The notes under the pieces were generated by a model. It searched no databases. It worked only from the letters and a program-made list of their open reading frames with translations, and was not told where the DNA came from. The position numbers and the translations under genes were made by a program. From positions 62,287,850 through 62,351,849 of the forward strand of contig NC_087063.1 of NCBI RefSeq assembly GCF_963678635.1: DNA of 64,000 nt, in the 5' to 3' direction. The DNA is from Symsagittifera roscoffensis. Lineage: Eukaryota > Xenacoelomorpha > Acoela > Convolutidae. Shown in pieces: positions 9,685 to 20,472 of the stretch (within the stretch, counting starts at the first letter, position 1; each line of letters opens with the position of its first letter).

Positions 9685-10443
9685 TTATGCCCATCTCAAG
9701 ACCCCCATGTACCTGACATAGGCGATACTCAGGTAATATTTCTTGAGCAGATGTACCAATATCTCCGTTTCCGCGAAGACCACGTGTAGGATAGCATATA
9801 GTTCCCTTGGGCTCAGTTTGCCCCTGTTCGGGTCGTAGACAGGCATTGAGACCTCTGTTATTCTTCTTTCGATCATGAAGTCCCGCAGTCTCGTTAGTGC
9901 CAACATCACGTGTTCAGGATCGATCGTGTTCCTTTCACTGACCCTCGTCACCAAGAAGCATAGGTATTTGCCTGGGACTTGTGCTACTGATGGTGGAAGC
10001 GCAGCCATTCCTCCCAGTCCCGGTCTCTGTCTAAACAGAAACTCCACGTTCTGGTACTCTCTCTTGAAGTCAGCCTCCAGTCTTGATTTGAAACTCATGT
10101 CCGCCGTGATACAGATTGCGCTAGTCCTGTCTGACAGAATGAAGTCGCTATCCGTTATCAGGATGTTCTCTGAGTATTCGTTGGTTATTTCAAACTTTGT
10201 TTTGAAATTCCGTCCTATGGTAGGCTCGGCCTCCTCCCCATCCAGTTCCAGTCCGCTCGTTTTTCTCACTTCCCTGAGTTTCTTTATCATCAAATTTTCG
10301 GTGTGGGTAAGTCCTACCCCCACTCCCCGGACAAAAATATTTATCGACGTCCCCGTCGATGGTGCTGGGTCCAAATTATCTGGTGGAATCTCGAGCGGCC
10401 TGTCTGTTGCTGTCCAGCCGAAGAGGGGATCCTCCGTTTTCAT
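9685..10443 (-). CDS. Macro-domain protein (Poa1/OARD1-like) carried by Element A
   Basis: 252 codons from an ATG at 10443 (cat on the + strand), uninterrupted. Residues about 90-235 follow the macro-domain pattern of the Poa1p/OARD1/ALC1 branch: a first strand before DSDFI, an AICITADMSF strand-turn, a helix with DFKREY, the strand KYLCFLVTR, a helix ending in RRITEVSMPVYD, then a helix with LYAILHVVFAETEILVHL. In active relatives these positions hold the ADP-ribose loops and a catalytic Gly-Leu-Asp. Here they read SRLEA and NRGKLSP, so binding may be retained but the classical hydrolase residue appears absent. It sits directly after the integrase tail, where retroviruses place accessory or env genes. 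Confidence 0.7.
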   Translation of the reverse strand: MKTEDPLFGWTATDRPLEIPPDNLDPAPSTGTSINIFVRGVGVGLTHTENLMIKKLREVRKTSGLELDGEEAEPTIGRNFKTKFEITNEYSENILITDSDFILSDRTSAICITADMSFKSRLEADFKREYQNVEFLFRQRPGLGGMAALPPSVAQVPGKYLCFLVTRVSERNTIDPEHVMLALTRLRDFMIERRITEVSMPVYDPNRGKLSPRELYAILHVVFAETEILVHLLKKYYLSIAYVRYMGVLRWA

Positions 10444-10482
10444 GTGCTTTCCCGCTGATACGTCAACTTGTTGTATGCTTTG

Positions 10483-10971
10483 TCATTCGTCGCTTCCGTT
10501 CTTGACATTGCGCATCCATTCTAATATCATCAAGTTTGTATTCTCCCTTCTCTCTATCTCGCTCTGTTCCAAATCTGTCTCCCGTTCTGGTGTCGAGTAG
10601 TCTTCCTGTGGGTAGTGTTCATTATCATTGATAATTTGCCATTCATCATCCGCTGCCAGTTCGCCCACACTTAGTAGCTCTTTGCTTACGTAATCGGGCT
10701 GTATCTTATTAATCAGGAAATCGTCTCCGTACCTGTTGTACCTCATGCCTGTCCGTTTGCGATTGCCACTCCTTGTCCCCGCTGGTATTGATAAGTCTGG
10801 TTCTGTCCACTTCGGCACCTCACCTTGCTCTGGATCGTTCCAGTCTTCTTCCACAAAGGATTCCGCCTCGGAGTCCGCTTCTATCTTTTCATTTTCGTCC
10901 AAACTCAAGTTCTCGTTGCCATCATTTTTTTCTCTGGTGCCTTTTTCGTTCACTTCACACGCTGGCTCCAC
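10483..10971 (-). CDS. Acidic C-terminal tail of Pol or small separate ORF
   Basis: 162 codons opening at a GTG, not an ATG. Strongly acidic first half, then RSGNRKRTGMRYNRYGDDF, which resembles the basic RYGD-type tail that ends many gypsy Pol proteins. It lies in a different phase from the GPY/F piece just upstream, so it is likely the frameshifted end of Pol. No enzymatic motif. Confidence 0.45.
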   Translation of the reverse strand: MEPACEVNEKGTREKNDGNENLSLDENEKIEADSEAESFVEEDWNDPEQGEVPKWTEPDLSIPAGTRSGNRKRTGMRYNRYGDDFLINKIQPDYVSKELLSVGELAADDEWQIINDNEHYPQEDYSTPERETDLEQSEIERRENTNLMILEWMRNVKNGSDE

Positions 10972-11186
10972 CAGTAGGTACTAAAGTCCCTCCATGTCCT
11001 GTGGTATACACCAGTCCTCTGGGGTGGGGCGTGAGGCTTCAGATTTTCATAATGTGCTGCTCGCCCCGTACTCAAGCGGTAGAACCGTCCTTTTTGATGT
11101 ACTTCCGTTATCATGAATGGTCCTCTCCATTTCTTAAGGAGTTTCTTCGTCCCTTTGGGCGGTATGACATTCTGGAAGACCCACAC
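10950..11186 (-). pseudogene. pol: Integrase C-terminal GPY/F module, Element A
   Basis: 78 codons with KKWRGPFMITEVHQKG followed by YRLSTGRAAHYENLKPHAP. This is the GPY/F module that follows the catalytic core in many Ty3/gypsy integrases. The last residues run out of phase into the next frame. It continues the core at 11187-11669. Confidence 0.7.
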
Positions 11187-11669
11187 TTACTGGCCCACTT
11201 CATATGTCTTCGCCTGTAATATCTTTTCATCATATTTCTTGCGCTGCCTCATTTGTGCGTGCGCAGTGTTCCTCCTGCAGAGTTCGTTTAGCTCCTGCTG
11301 TCTCCAGATCGCTTCTTTCACGTAAGCTTGAGGCGACGTCCTCTTCCCTTCGTATTCCGGGTAAAAGAATGTCAGGGGCATTGCTCTCTCCCTGCCCGTC
11401 AACATCATGAAAGGACTGATGCCCGTTGTTGAGTGTTGCGTACTGTTGTAGGCCCCTACGACTTGCGGCAGATATTTATCCCAGTCCGTCATGTATCTTG
11501 AGCAGTATACCCTCAACATATTCACCAACGTTCTATTCTGTCTCTCTACCAGCCCTTTGGTCTGAGGATGGTAGGTTGTCGAGTGTGCATGAGCAATGTG
11601 TGACCTCTTCATCAACACCTTTGTCAAGTCCCCCACAAAGGCTTTGCCGTTGTCTGACTGAAAAGTCAT
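11187..11669 (-). pseudogene. pol: Integrase catalytic core, second half, Element A
   Basis: 160 codons carrying the second Asp (FQSDNGKAF) and the Glu (GLVERQNRT) of the DDE triad, then the typical AYNSTQHSTTGISPF block. It overlaps the upstream integrase frame by 4 nt in another phase. In functional integrases these residues lie in one polypeptide, so this is a single frameshift near 11668. Confidence 0.8.
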
Positions 11670-12517
11670 TGGAAGCCGTATCGTGATATGAGGTGGTCAC
11701 AAGTCTCCTCTGCTGAGGCTGTCTGACATGGAACTGCTTCTGCCAATTTTGTGAAGTGATCTATTATAACCAGTATCTGGTTATATCCCGACTCCTTCAT
11801 CCAGATCTTTTGATGGTCTATCTGCACCACCTCGTTAAACTCCGAGCTCTCAACGGACTTGAGTGGGAACTTCATCTTCCTTGGTTCTTTTACCTGCAGG
11901 CATGCCAGGCACACATTCACCCATCTCTCGCAAGCTTTCCTCAATCCTGGCAAATCAAACCTGTGAAGTATTCTCTGTTGCACTTTGTCTATCCCCTGGT
12001 GCCCCATCTGATCGTGCAATCTCAATAACACCTCTGTCTGATACAATTGTGGTAATATGATGAGGTTGTGCTTGTGTAATATCTTCTCCTCATCTTTTCT
12101 CTTGCATGCCACCACCCCATCAGCTGTGTGATAGAGTAAATCCATCTTTTCTTTGTAGAACTGGCTCAAGATCTTATAGCTGTCTTCTTCAAGTTCCCCT
12201 TTCTCCTTGGACCCCGTCCGGATCCATTTGGAGAGGTTACTTGTCAGCTTGTCATTCTTTGGGGCTCTTATCAGGTCCGAAAGCCTATATCTCGCTTTGA
12301 CATGTTCCTTTAGTGCCATGATCTGTCCATTCATTTCCCCAGGGTTAAGGATGTCATCATTCAACTTCACGCATATTATCCTCTTCACGATCTTTATATC
12401 ATCTTCTGGCACCAGATTTGTTCTGACATTTGAGTTGCTTGATAGTTCCCTGAATGGTTTCCCCGATACCGCAATTTCCTCAAGTTCTTCACCTCCTTGT
12501 ACTTCTTGTTCACCCAA
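11666..12517 (-). pseudogene. pol: Integrase zinc-binding domain and first half of core, Element A
   Basis: 283 codons. The HHCC zinc domain is visible (HDQMGHQG, then CLACLQVKEP), followed by the first catalytic Asp in VVQIDHQKIW and the strand QILVIIDHFTKL. The first 150 residues are the connection between RNase H and integrase. It ends at a frameshift, with the core continuing at 11669. Confidence 0.8.
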
Positions 12518-12704
12518 GTTGTACGTTCCTGAGGAGGGATCTGTTTGTAGCTCGCTCCCTGTCGCGGTGTCTCATCTTCTCCTCTGCCAGTATCATGCAT
12601 AGACTATCCTGATCATCACTGCTCTTTTCCGAATTTTCATCCCATTTTTCACACTCCCCGGACAATTTCTCTTCTCCGGTTTCTTCTTCTTCCGTTGACG
12701 TGGA

Positions 12705-13973
12705 CTACTCCCCGGACTCTTGACCTAGTCCCAGGTGTTCAGCTTCTTCCTTAAACACCACTTTCTTCTTCCTAACCTGAGTCCACTCAAGTATGTTATC
12801 AGGGATTTTGTCAACCAATGACCGCACGACCTCTTTGCCATCAGTGCCGCTTCCTCTTGGAGGGTCTGCAATGCCAACTTTCTCACTCCTTCGCAGTATC
12901 GTGACTTCCGGTTCCTCCCTATTTTTTCCTACGTTCACGGGTTTATCATCTGCCAATTTCTCAAGCAACCTCCACAAGTCTTCATCTACCTGAGTATCTC
13001 CCGTTTCCACCTGGTTGAGATCATAACCTTTTGCCTTGAGCGTCTCTCTCACGATTTTTGACTTGAGCATTACCTCTATCGGTATTCCTCGTTTCTTCTT
13101 CAAGATCGTTTTCTTCTGGGGCTCTTCTGGTAATTCGGGATGATCCTCTATCGGTTTGCCTGACTTGTTTAGCCATCTCGTGAGTGGGAGACTGTCATAC
13201 GTTTCTTTGTCCATGAAGGAGAAGCCATCTTTAATCTCGGGCCTTCCCGCCTCCCTCTGTTCCTGCCTCTCGTAGAACTCCGTCTTCTTACTCAAGCTAT
13301 CGGCATTCTGATGTTTGTCCCTTGTTCTATGCTCAATTATCATGTTGTACCCATCCAAGCGAACTATCCATCTTCCAATGTAGCTCTGGTCCATCGAGTA
13401 CGTCTTCAGCCAGCTGAGTGCCCTGTTGTCGACCCGCAGCTTAAACGGTTCACTGCCTACATAGTATTTCTCGACAAAAGTAACTACCGCGAACATCTCT
13501 GCTTTCGGCGCCCCGTACTTCATTTCTGTGTCACTCAAGACTTTGCTTCCGTATGCTATTGTTCTTAAGACTGTCTTCCCGTTCCAATCTTGTTCTTGAT
13601 GGAGAATTCCAGAAATTGCGACTACTGACGCGTCCGTATCCAACACGTACATCCCTTTTTCCGTTGGCATACCCAACACCGGTGCTCGCACAACTCTTTC
13701 TTTATTCTCTAGAAAGATTCTTCTGCTGCGTTGTTCCACGTGAACTTCTTGCCTTTGTGTCTCATTAACTGTTGCATCGGGTATACCTTGTCCGCATAGC
13801 CCTTGATCAACTCCCTGTAGTAGTTCGCAAAACCCAGGAAGCTCATCAACTGATGTTCCATTTTTGGCGATTTCCAAGTTAGAACTGCTTCCACTGCATC
13901 TGGATCCGCTCTGATGCCATGCCTGTCCACCATTCTGCCCAAGTATTTTATCGAATCTTTGAGTATCTCGCAC
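12705..13973 (-). pseudogene. pol: RNase H and linker, Element A Pol
   Basis: 422 codons, but only from about 13735 downward is the frame genuine; above that it overlaps the RT thumb in another phase. RNase H shows the YVLDTDAS block with its catalytic Asp, EMFAVVTFVEKY and VDNRALSWL, then HQNADSLSK, typical of Ty3/gypsy RNase H. A long lysine- and glutamate-rich linker follows towards the integrase. One frameshift near 13720 separates it from RT. Confidence 0.75.
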
Positions 13974-14398
13974 TTTGACGGTTTACACTTTAGCCCCGAC
14001 CTCTTCATGCATGCAAACACCTCGTCCAGTCGCTCGATATGGTCTTCTAGTGTGGGCGTCGCTATTACCACGTCATCCACATAGCACATTATCAGATTGT
14101 CGTACTTCTTCGTCACTCCTATCAGTGCATGTGCTATCAACCGTTGAAACGTGGCTGCGGCATTGCAAAGGCCAAAGGGCATCCGTTTCCATTGAAACAT
14201 CCCCAACTCGCAAGCGAACCCTGTTTTGTCCCTGTCTTGCTTCCTCAGCGGGACTTGCCAGAACGCCGAACCTAAATCAGGAGTTGTAAAAAATTTTGCG
14301 TCACCTAACTTCGAGAGGCTCTCGTCAATCCTAGGTATGGGATAGGCATCCTTCACCGTGACGGAGTTCAGATACCGAAAGTCACAGCAAAACCTCAA
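13709..14398 (-). pseudogene. pol: Reverse transcriptase core, Element A
   Basis: 229 codons holding the RT fingers and palm: AYPIPRIDESL, FWQVPLR, RMPFGLCNAAATFQR and the catalytic YVDD box (about 14072-14083), followed by the thumb block YLGRMVDRHGI and MSFLGFANYYRELI. All are hallmark Ty3/gypsy RT motifs. It is in frame with 14579-14914, but TAG at 14579-14581 and TAA at 14414-14416 interrupt the polypeptide, so this copy cannot make active RT by normal translation. Confidence 0.85.
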
Positions 14399-14578
14399 TT
14401 GGTCGCCTTTCTTTTAAGCCATCACTACTCCACACGCCCACGGTGACTTGGATGATTCTATCATGTCATACTCTAGTAATGTCTCTATTTCTTTCCTACA
14501 TGCCTCTGATTTATGGGGGGTCATGCGCCTCGCCCCCTCCCTGTGTGGTACCGCATTCTCTTCAAGTTCAATTGCATG

Positions 14579-14914
14579 CTAAACAAAATTACAACACCCG
14601 ATGTCTGCCTTATGTCTGGAAAAAACTTCCTCGTTCCGCTCTAGTACGTCCTTGATGGCTTCGAGCTGTTCGTTCGTCAACTTGCCCCTTAAGTGTTCGA
14701 TCTCCGGCAGGGCCGGTTTATCACTTTGCATTTCATCTGGTGTGGGCCGTTCCGCAAAGTTCGAACAGCTCGATAGCCCATCGTCCGTCTCTGACTTAAG
14801 TGACTTCACAAGACCTGCTGAACCTTTTATTTTCTTCAATCGTCTCAAGATACAAATTTTGTCCCTATGATTGGGACAATCAACAACTTCATTTTGTTTT
14901 GAATTTTCAGTCAT
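14579..14914 (-). pseudogene. pol: RT N-terminal extension, Element A Pol
   Basis: 111 codons in the same frame as the RT core. It ends in the block EAIKDVLERNEEVFSRHKADIG, the conserved segment that precedes RT in Ty3/gypsy polyproteins. A TAG at 14579 stops it; the following RT reading continues in phase beyond the stop. Confidence 0.65.
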
Positions 14915-15079
14915 TTCATATCGAGTTTTAACAGGTAAAGCATATCCCAGCTCTCCTCCCCCTCTGTATCGTGATGGGTATATCCAGAGTATTCAACAAG
15001 ACACTGACGCAGAGACCGCTCTTGGTTATCGAGAAGGATCTTCCTAAAACAGCAGCATTTTGACTATTAGGATTCGGGA

Positions 15080-15622
15080 CTATGCATACTTGCTTGTGTC
15101 ACTTAGTTCCTTGTAATTTTTCATTCGCAAGCTTACAATTACCGCTTCGTTCGCCTTTAGCCTCACCCTCCTATTCAAGAATACCGGTGCTTTATTTTCA
15201 TTTGCTATGATTAAATTTACCGGTTTAATTGCGTACCTCCTATCCGGGCTTCTTATCGTGAACATCGCATTGTTTAAATCCATTGCTACGTCGAAGTTTC
15301 TGATGAAATCCCTGCCTAAAATGAATTGGTCAGACACATCTAGGTTTTCTACTACAAGAAAGCTCATCCACAGATTGCGTTCCCCCAGATTTAGGGCTAT
15401 TATTGGTGTTCTACCTAGCACCCGCAGCGCCCCTTTGTTAGCAGCTGACAACCGTGTTCTCGAGTCTATCAAGTCATCTTTGTTGAAGCCCATTCGCTCC
15501 CGAGTTTCGATTGGTATTACACTCAAGACCGCACCAGTATCGAGTAACCCATGTCCAGCACGTGTGCTGATTTGTCTGCCTCTGTCCCAATGTGCATTGC
15601 ATCTTCCTCCAGCATGGCACAA
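15080..15622 (-). pseudogene. pol: Retropepsin-type aspartic protease, Element A
   Basis: 180 codons with the active-site motif LLDTGAVLSVIP and the second conserved glycine strand FILGRDFIRNFDVAMDL. The fold length (about 110 residues) suits a retropepsin, which cuts Gag-Pol. The first 20 residues overlap the frame at 15523-16098 in a different phase, so entry is by frameshift, programmed or mutational. Confidence 0.75.
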
Positions 15623-16098
15623 TGTCCAATCGATCTCACCTTTAATTCTTCTCTGCCCACGTAGATCTGTCCCACTAGATCTTCATCACATGTTATCATC
15701 GTATTCGTGTAGATGTTTATCCCGTCTATATTCAACATCACCTCATGCGGACCATAAGCTTCTGTGTATCTGTTGTCCACACGGACCGACTTGCTGCCAC
15801 CTCTCGTGAGCAGCGCCCTCAAGGCTCTAGATGTCGCACTCAAGTAGTCTGCATATGCGTCAATATGCATTACTGTCTGGTCGCTGTGTTCACTTAAGTT
15901 CCTTGTCACTTCATGTCCACCTACAGTGATTATCGAGATTATCATGGCTCCGATTTTCGTTATGCCAAATGGCTTTCCTGTCACCATTTTCAGAGTGTTG
16001 CAATTTCCACTCTTTGTCGACCCTGCTACAGCTTCTGGCACTGGCACCGAGCAACTTAGCGTCTCATTCAACCTCTGTCTGTCGATTTCTTGCTTCAA
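15523..16098 (-). pseudogene. Region between nucleocapsid and protease, Element A
   Basis: 191 codons with no recognised motif. It contains SIITVGGHEVTRNL and a beta-rich stretch (VRVDNRYTEAYGPHEVMLNIDG) that may be a pre-protease domain. Its last residues run out of phase across the protease start. No start codon of its own needs to be assumed; it is part of the Gag-Pol polyprotein. Confidence 0.45.
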
Positions 16099-16262
16099 CC
16101 TTTGCTCTATTTCCTTCGTTGCTAGGTCCTGTTTCAGCTTGTTGATCGCCTCTGACGCCGCTTTCTCATAATGGCCGTGGCCTCTATCGCATTGTTAGCC
16201 TGCGTTACCGCCTTCACTGTCTTCGTTGGCAGCTCCGTACTCGGTGCTTCTAAGTTTTTTGC

Positions 16263-16577
16263 TTAAAACTCGGTTTGTCTGTTTCGCTGATTCTGCACCG
16301 CCGCTAATGCCAATTTATGTTTGGGGTGACTCTGGTTCTTGACCGCCTCCCAAAACAAAGGACAATCTATCCTAAAGTGCCCCTCCTGATTGCAGAAGAA
16401 GCATCTTGCACCTATCTTGATGATTAAGCCACTATAGTACTCGTGTTCTTCCATCTGGCTCATGTCCTCCTCATCTGGTGCGTACTCCAGAGTCTTCATG
16501 CCCTGCTTGTGTGTCGTGCAATCTGCCACGTGATGATCAGCTGACCCGCAGTTCGCGCACGATCTACGTTTGTCCAT
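16263..16577 (-). pseudogene. gag: Nucleocapsid with two CCHC zinc knuckles, Element A
   Basis: 104 codons. Two knuckles: CANCGSADHHVADC and CFFCNQEGHFRIDC, both C-x2-C-x4-H-x4-C, about 45 residues apart. Such knuckles bind genomic RNA in retroelement nucleocapsids. It is one frameshift downstream of the Gag core. Confidence 0.8.
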
Positions 16578-17209
16578 GTCATCTCTAGGCTTGTACCATG
16601 ACGACCTTTGTGGTTGGCTCCCCCTTGCATATTCCTGTTAACTGAATATGAGTACTTCTTGGGCTTCATTAGCATGTACTCTCTCGACTTCTGTCTCATC
16701 TCTTCTGGAGTCGGTGCACTATCTTTCGACAATGTATAGTTTGTTGCTAACATTGTTCTCAAGTCATCACTCTTCACCCCATCAATGAACTTTGAGGCGA
16801 TGCTAAAGTTTCTTCTATTGGAGGACTCTTCCTGGTCACTCCTTCCTCGCAAGCTCTCAAGATCATCTAGGAACCTGTCTATCGATTCATTGTCCCTTTG
16901 CCTTCTCTTTTCAAATCGCATCATCGCTTGATGACCCTTCATGCCTGACCCGAATAGATTCAACAATATCTCGAAGATTTTATCCGCAGTGTCACGTTCC
17001 TCTTCCTTCTTCGCAAACACGCATTTCAATGCCGTGCCTTCCAAGTTGCTGAGTATCGCTGTGCATGCTTGCCTCTCATCGTTCAAGTTGTCTTGTTCCA
17101 AGTGCAACCTCATGACTTCTACCCAAGTGTCAATGCATCCATCTGAATCATCCTTGAATTCTTTCGGTTTTTTGAAAATTTTTTGAAAATGTGTTGCTTC
17201 CTCTGTCAC
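16496..17209 (-). pseudogene. gag: Gag capsid-like region, Element A
   Basis: 237 codons with the retrotransposon Gag pattern: a helical start (DGCIDTWVEVMRLHLEQ), LEGTALKCVF, FGSGMKGHQAMMRF and ESIDRFLDDLESLRG. These match the CA region of gypsy Gag by order and spacing. The last 30 residues are out of phase over the first zinc knuckle. Confidence 0.7.
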
Positions 17210-18449
17210 TCGAGTCGGTGTTCCTCGTGGCGAAGGCTTCTACTGCACTGTTCATCATTTCCCAAGTGCTTGCCCACGTCATGACATCCGGTCCCACGTT
17301 GTTGTGAGTCGTGGAGTCCTCTGGACTACTCGTTGTGTTTGCTGTTCCACTTTTCATAATCGCTTCGGCCCCCCCTGGTGCTGTACTCGCGGCATCCCGG
17401 GGTAATGGTAACGGTGTTGATTGCCGTTTGTTCCGTTGTGGTTCCACGAAGTCAACTCTATTGCCTTGCGTTCGCTCCGCTACCGGCATGTCCTGTGACG
17501 TAGAGTTCCTCAAGATGGCGTCCAGTTTTGCCTGTATTGCACATGAACTTTCAGCCTGGTCCCTACTCATTGTGTCTATTCTCGTTTCCAAACTCCCCAA
17601 CTGGCTATTCACTGGGTCATATCGTTGCTTCTTTTCTTGCATGTCTTTTTCGATGTTCTTGTTTCGCTCTCCATCAGTGGTATCTACCTTGTCCGACATC
17701 TGCTGAAGCTTTTCCTCTGTCGCTTTCGTTAGATTGAAATAGCTGTCCAGGTTTTCATGTTTATTGTATCTTAATTCTTTCTTTATCACATATCTATCCT
17801 CCTCGCTGTGCTTTAGTCTCTTGTCGATCTGATCTAGCTTCGCCATCAGATCGCCCAGATTGAGAGACATTGTTTCATGGTCAGATGTTGCCCTGTTGTT
17901 GGCTGCTGCTCCCGGTCTAATCTGGTCTTTGTTTTGGTCGGTGTCTGTCGTTTTCGTGGAAACTGTTCCGAATGTTTTGCCTTTCTCGGCCTTTGGTTCC
18001 TCCGTCACTATGTCTCTTGGTTTCATCCCGACCATCATTGCCAACCTTTAAGTAAATGACGTTCTTTTTGCTTGAGACTCGTCCTTTACCATGTCTGGCG
18101 TGTTGCCCGTTGTGTCTTCCACAGTGTCTACCGGCGAGAACTCCATGGACTTTGGACTTGGTTCTTCTGCATTCGGCGTCGGTGTTGACTCCGTCGTCTT
18201 CTTCTCCACCTCATCCACACTCTGGTCTGGTGTCTCCAGGTCAATCTCGATGGCGGGTTCCGTTTGTTTCCCTTCCATGCCCTCTTTTGTTTTGTTCTCT
18301 GTATAACTCCTCGTGTTGACCATGCTAACTGAAAAGTTCTTCCTTGTTACTTTTGGGCCCATAGATGTCGTTTTACGTAGCGACGAGTTATATTTTGTCT
18401 TTGATTCTGTAGATCTTTTTTCAGCCACCGGTACCCTGCTCCGTCTCAT
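17148..18449 (-). pseudogene. gag: Gag leader region with coiled coil, one in-frame TAA
   Basis: One frame of about 430 codons interrupted by a TAA at 18048-18050. The first part (18449-18051) is Ser/Thr/Lys/Glu-rich and disordered-looking. The second has a heptad-like stretch (LGDLMAKLDQIDKRLKHSEED and on to TDGERNKNIEKDMQEK) before a Ser/Thr linker into Gag. It precedes Gag with a frameshift in 17148-17209. Likely a matrix-like N-terminal extension; function inferred only from position. Confidence 0.5.
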
Positions 18450-18714
18450 GCTTTCTATTTACAATTGATTCTATTTACAATATTGGTATTCACAAAATCC
18501 TATTCTAAAAAATTATAAATAAAAAAAAATTTGCTAATAAAAAGAAAAACTACTTTTCTGTTCCTTCTAAGATTTTGTTTAAATTCTACTAATTCGTGAT
18601 CTTAACACTATCGTGTTCCGACTAGTCCTATTGCTTTTGATTCAATTATTTCGACCTGTCTTAAGGTCCTTTAGCACCGTCAACCCACTTCTTCGAGCTG
18701 TCCCAAGCTTTCTC

Positions 18715-19445
18715 TCTACTGTCCCAAGACTATTCAGTGCTGTCCCAGTGCTTCTTGTTAGTGTCCCAAGACCACTGTCCCAAGACCCTTGCCCTAAGAC
18801 GACTGTCCCAAGACTAGTGTCCCAAGACCACTGTCCCAAGACTACTGTCCCAAGACCCTTGCCCTAAGACTACTGTCCCAAGACTACTGTCCCAAGACTA
18901 CTGTCCCAAGACTACTGTCCCAAGACTACTGTCCCAAGACTACTGTCCCAAGACTACTGTCCCAAGACTAGTGTCCCAAGACTACTGTCCCAAGACTACT
19001 GTCCAATACTAGTGTCCCAAGACTACTGTCCCAAGACTACTGTCCCAAGACTACTGTCCCAAGACTAGTGTCCCAAGACTATTGTCCCAAGACCACTGTC
19101 CCAAGACCACTGTCTCAAGACCACTGTCCCAAGACCACTGTCCCAAGACCAGTGTCCCAAGACCACTGTCCCAAGACCGCTGTCCCAAGACCACTGTCCC
19201 AAGACCACTGTCCCAAGACCACTGTCCCAAGACCACTGTCCCAAGACCACTGTCCCAAGACCACTGTCCCAAGACTACTGTCCCAAGACCAGTGTCCCAA
19301 GACTGTGTCGTACCAAGACTGCTCTGGCCGAAGACTGTCCCAAGACTGCACCGCCCCAAGACTGCACTGTCCCAAGACTGCACTGCTCCAAGACCGTCCC
19401 CAGACTGCAATGTCCCATGACTTCTTCGGTACTGTCCCAAGACTT
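18715..19445 (+). repeat. 14-bp minisatellite (ctgtcccaagacca family)
   Basis: Dozens of copies of a 14-bp unit in Element A's leader, most homogeneous at 18760-19310 and more diverged at both ends. There are two main variants (cca and cta endings) plus atypical units (agtgtcccaagac). Because 14 is not a multiple of 3, all frames stay open across it on both strands, giving spurious repetitive peptides. It has no spacers, so it is not a CRISPR array. Confidence 0.95.
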
Positions 19446-20352
19446 GCACCAAGTGTCTGGCTAGTAGGATCTCTTCTTCTTCGTTGTGGTAACTCTTTCT
19501 ACCACCACTTGAGCTCTAGTAAAAATTTTCCCAAAATCCCTATCTTAATGGCCAAAATCCAAATGCTGACCCCCCTGTATTTATCTCCCTTTCGTTGTCT
19601 CAGGCTATTTGAAACCCCAACTTCTTCGCAGTTATCTTGTGATCACCTGTTCGTTCAAATACCAACAACAAATTCTCACCAAAACGTAAAAATTTAAACA
19701 GGAAAAATTACAAAAACAGAGAGATGAACCCACCTAAAATTCAAAGCTAACAGATGTCAACCTTTGTCCGAAAAAATGTCTGGTACCCGATTGCCACGCG
19801 TTTTCCTCCCCCCTGCTAGCGATCTTATGGGGTATCACAAAAACTGTCTATGTCCGTCCCCCCTCCCTACCAATCCGACCAGGGTACCTACTTTAACTTT
19901 TTGATATCCGTTAAATTTGGATATTCGCTTCTTATAACCAACGCGTGTAAGTATCTAATGTAACTAAATCGACGATGCCGAACAATTAGTTACTCTAATG
20001 TGTCCCCCCTTTTTTTTACTTTACAACCACCAACCTTTAACCTAATCAGCCCCCCTTCTAACCTCCCCCCTCTTTAGCCCCCCTCTTAAGCCGAAAATTC
20101 CCTTAAGCGCCGGTTGCTAAACTTCTCGAGAGAAAACCGTAGACCTGTTTCCAGGCCTGCTTGTGTAAAAACATCCTCAAAACAATGGGGCTCCGCTTAT
20201 CCAATTTTACACTTATTTCCTATAATGTAATGTGGATTTTAACGATACCCGTTTGTCCAACTTGAGAACACCCATGTGCGTCCTCCTCTTGTTGTTGCGA
20301 TCCCGTGCTGGTTGTCCCCTTGACGTGCGCTGCACTTGACACCAGCACCACC
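19446..20352. other. Element A 5' leader, noncoding
   Basis: No convincing frame. Contains several C-runs on the + strand near 19857, 20003 and 20050-20080. Leader or LTR sequence of Element A; the LTR/leader border and primer binding site could not be fixed because the matching 3' LTR portion is outside the window. Confidence 0.5.
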
Positions 20353-20472
20353 TTCCCACTTGGCTGGTCACCTCTTCCAATCAAGTCTCCTAGCGGTTCA
20401 GCTCAGTCCTTGTGAGCCACTTTCCCACTCGGCTGGTCACCTCTTCCAGTCAAGTCTCCTAGTTGTCCAGCT
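20353..20472 (+). repeat. 69-bp-period tandem duplication
   Basis: Two 51-base units, 20353-20403 and 20422-20472, beginning ttcccact.ggctggtcacctcttcca and ending ccagct or tcagct, about 85-90% alike. It lies near the LTR/leader end of Element A. Confidence 0.8.

Noticed and set aside
9875-10600. 241-codon plus-strand frame opposite the macro-domain gene
   Set aside because: Mirror of a real coding frame on the other strand; Ser/Leu/Pro-rich with no motif, whereas the minus frame gives a recognisable domain.
18715-19445. Possible CRISPR array
   Set aside because: Units are directly contiguous, only 14 bp, without unique spacers, in a eukaryotic retroelement leader.
19051-19697. Long frames on both strands encoding repeated SQDHCPKTTVPRP or LGQWSWDSGLGTVV peptides
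   Set aside because: They are translations of the 14-bp minisatellite. A 14-base unit keeps all frames open once one is free of stops, so the peptides are an artefact.
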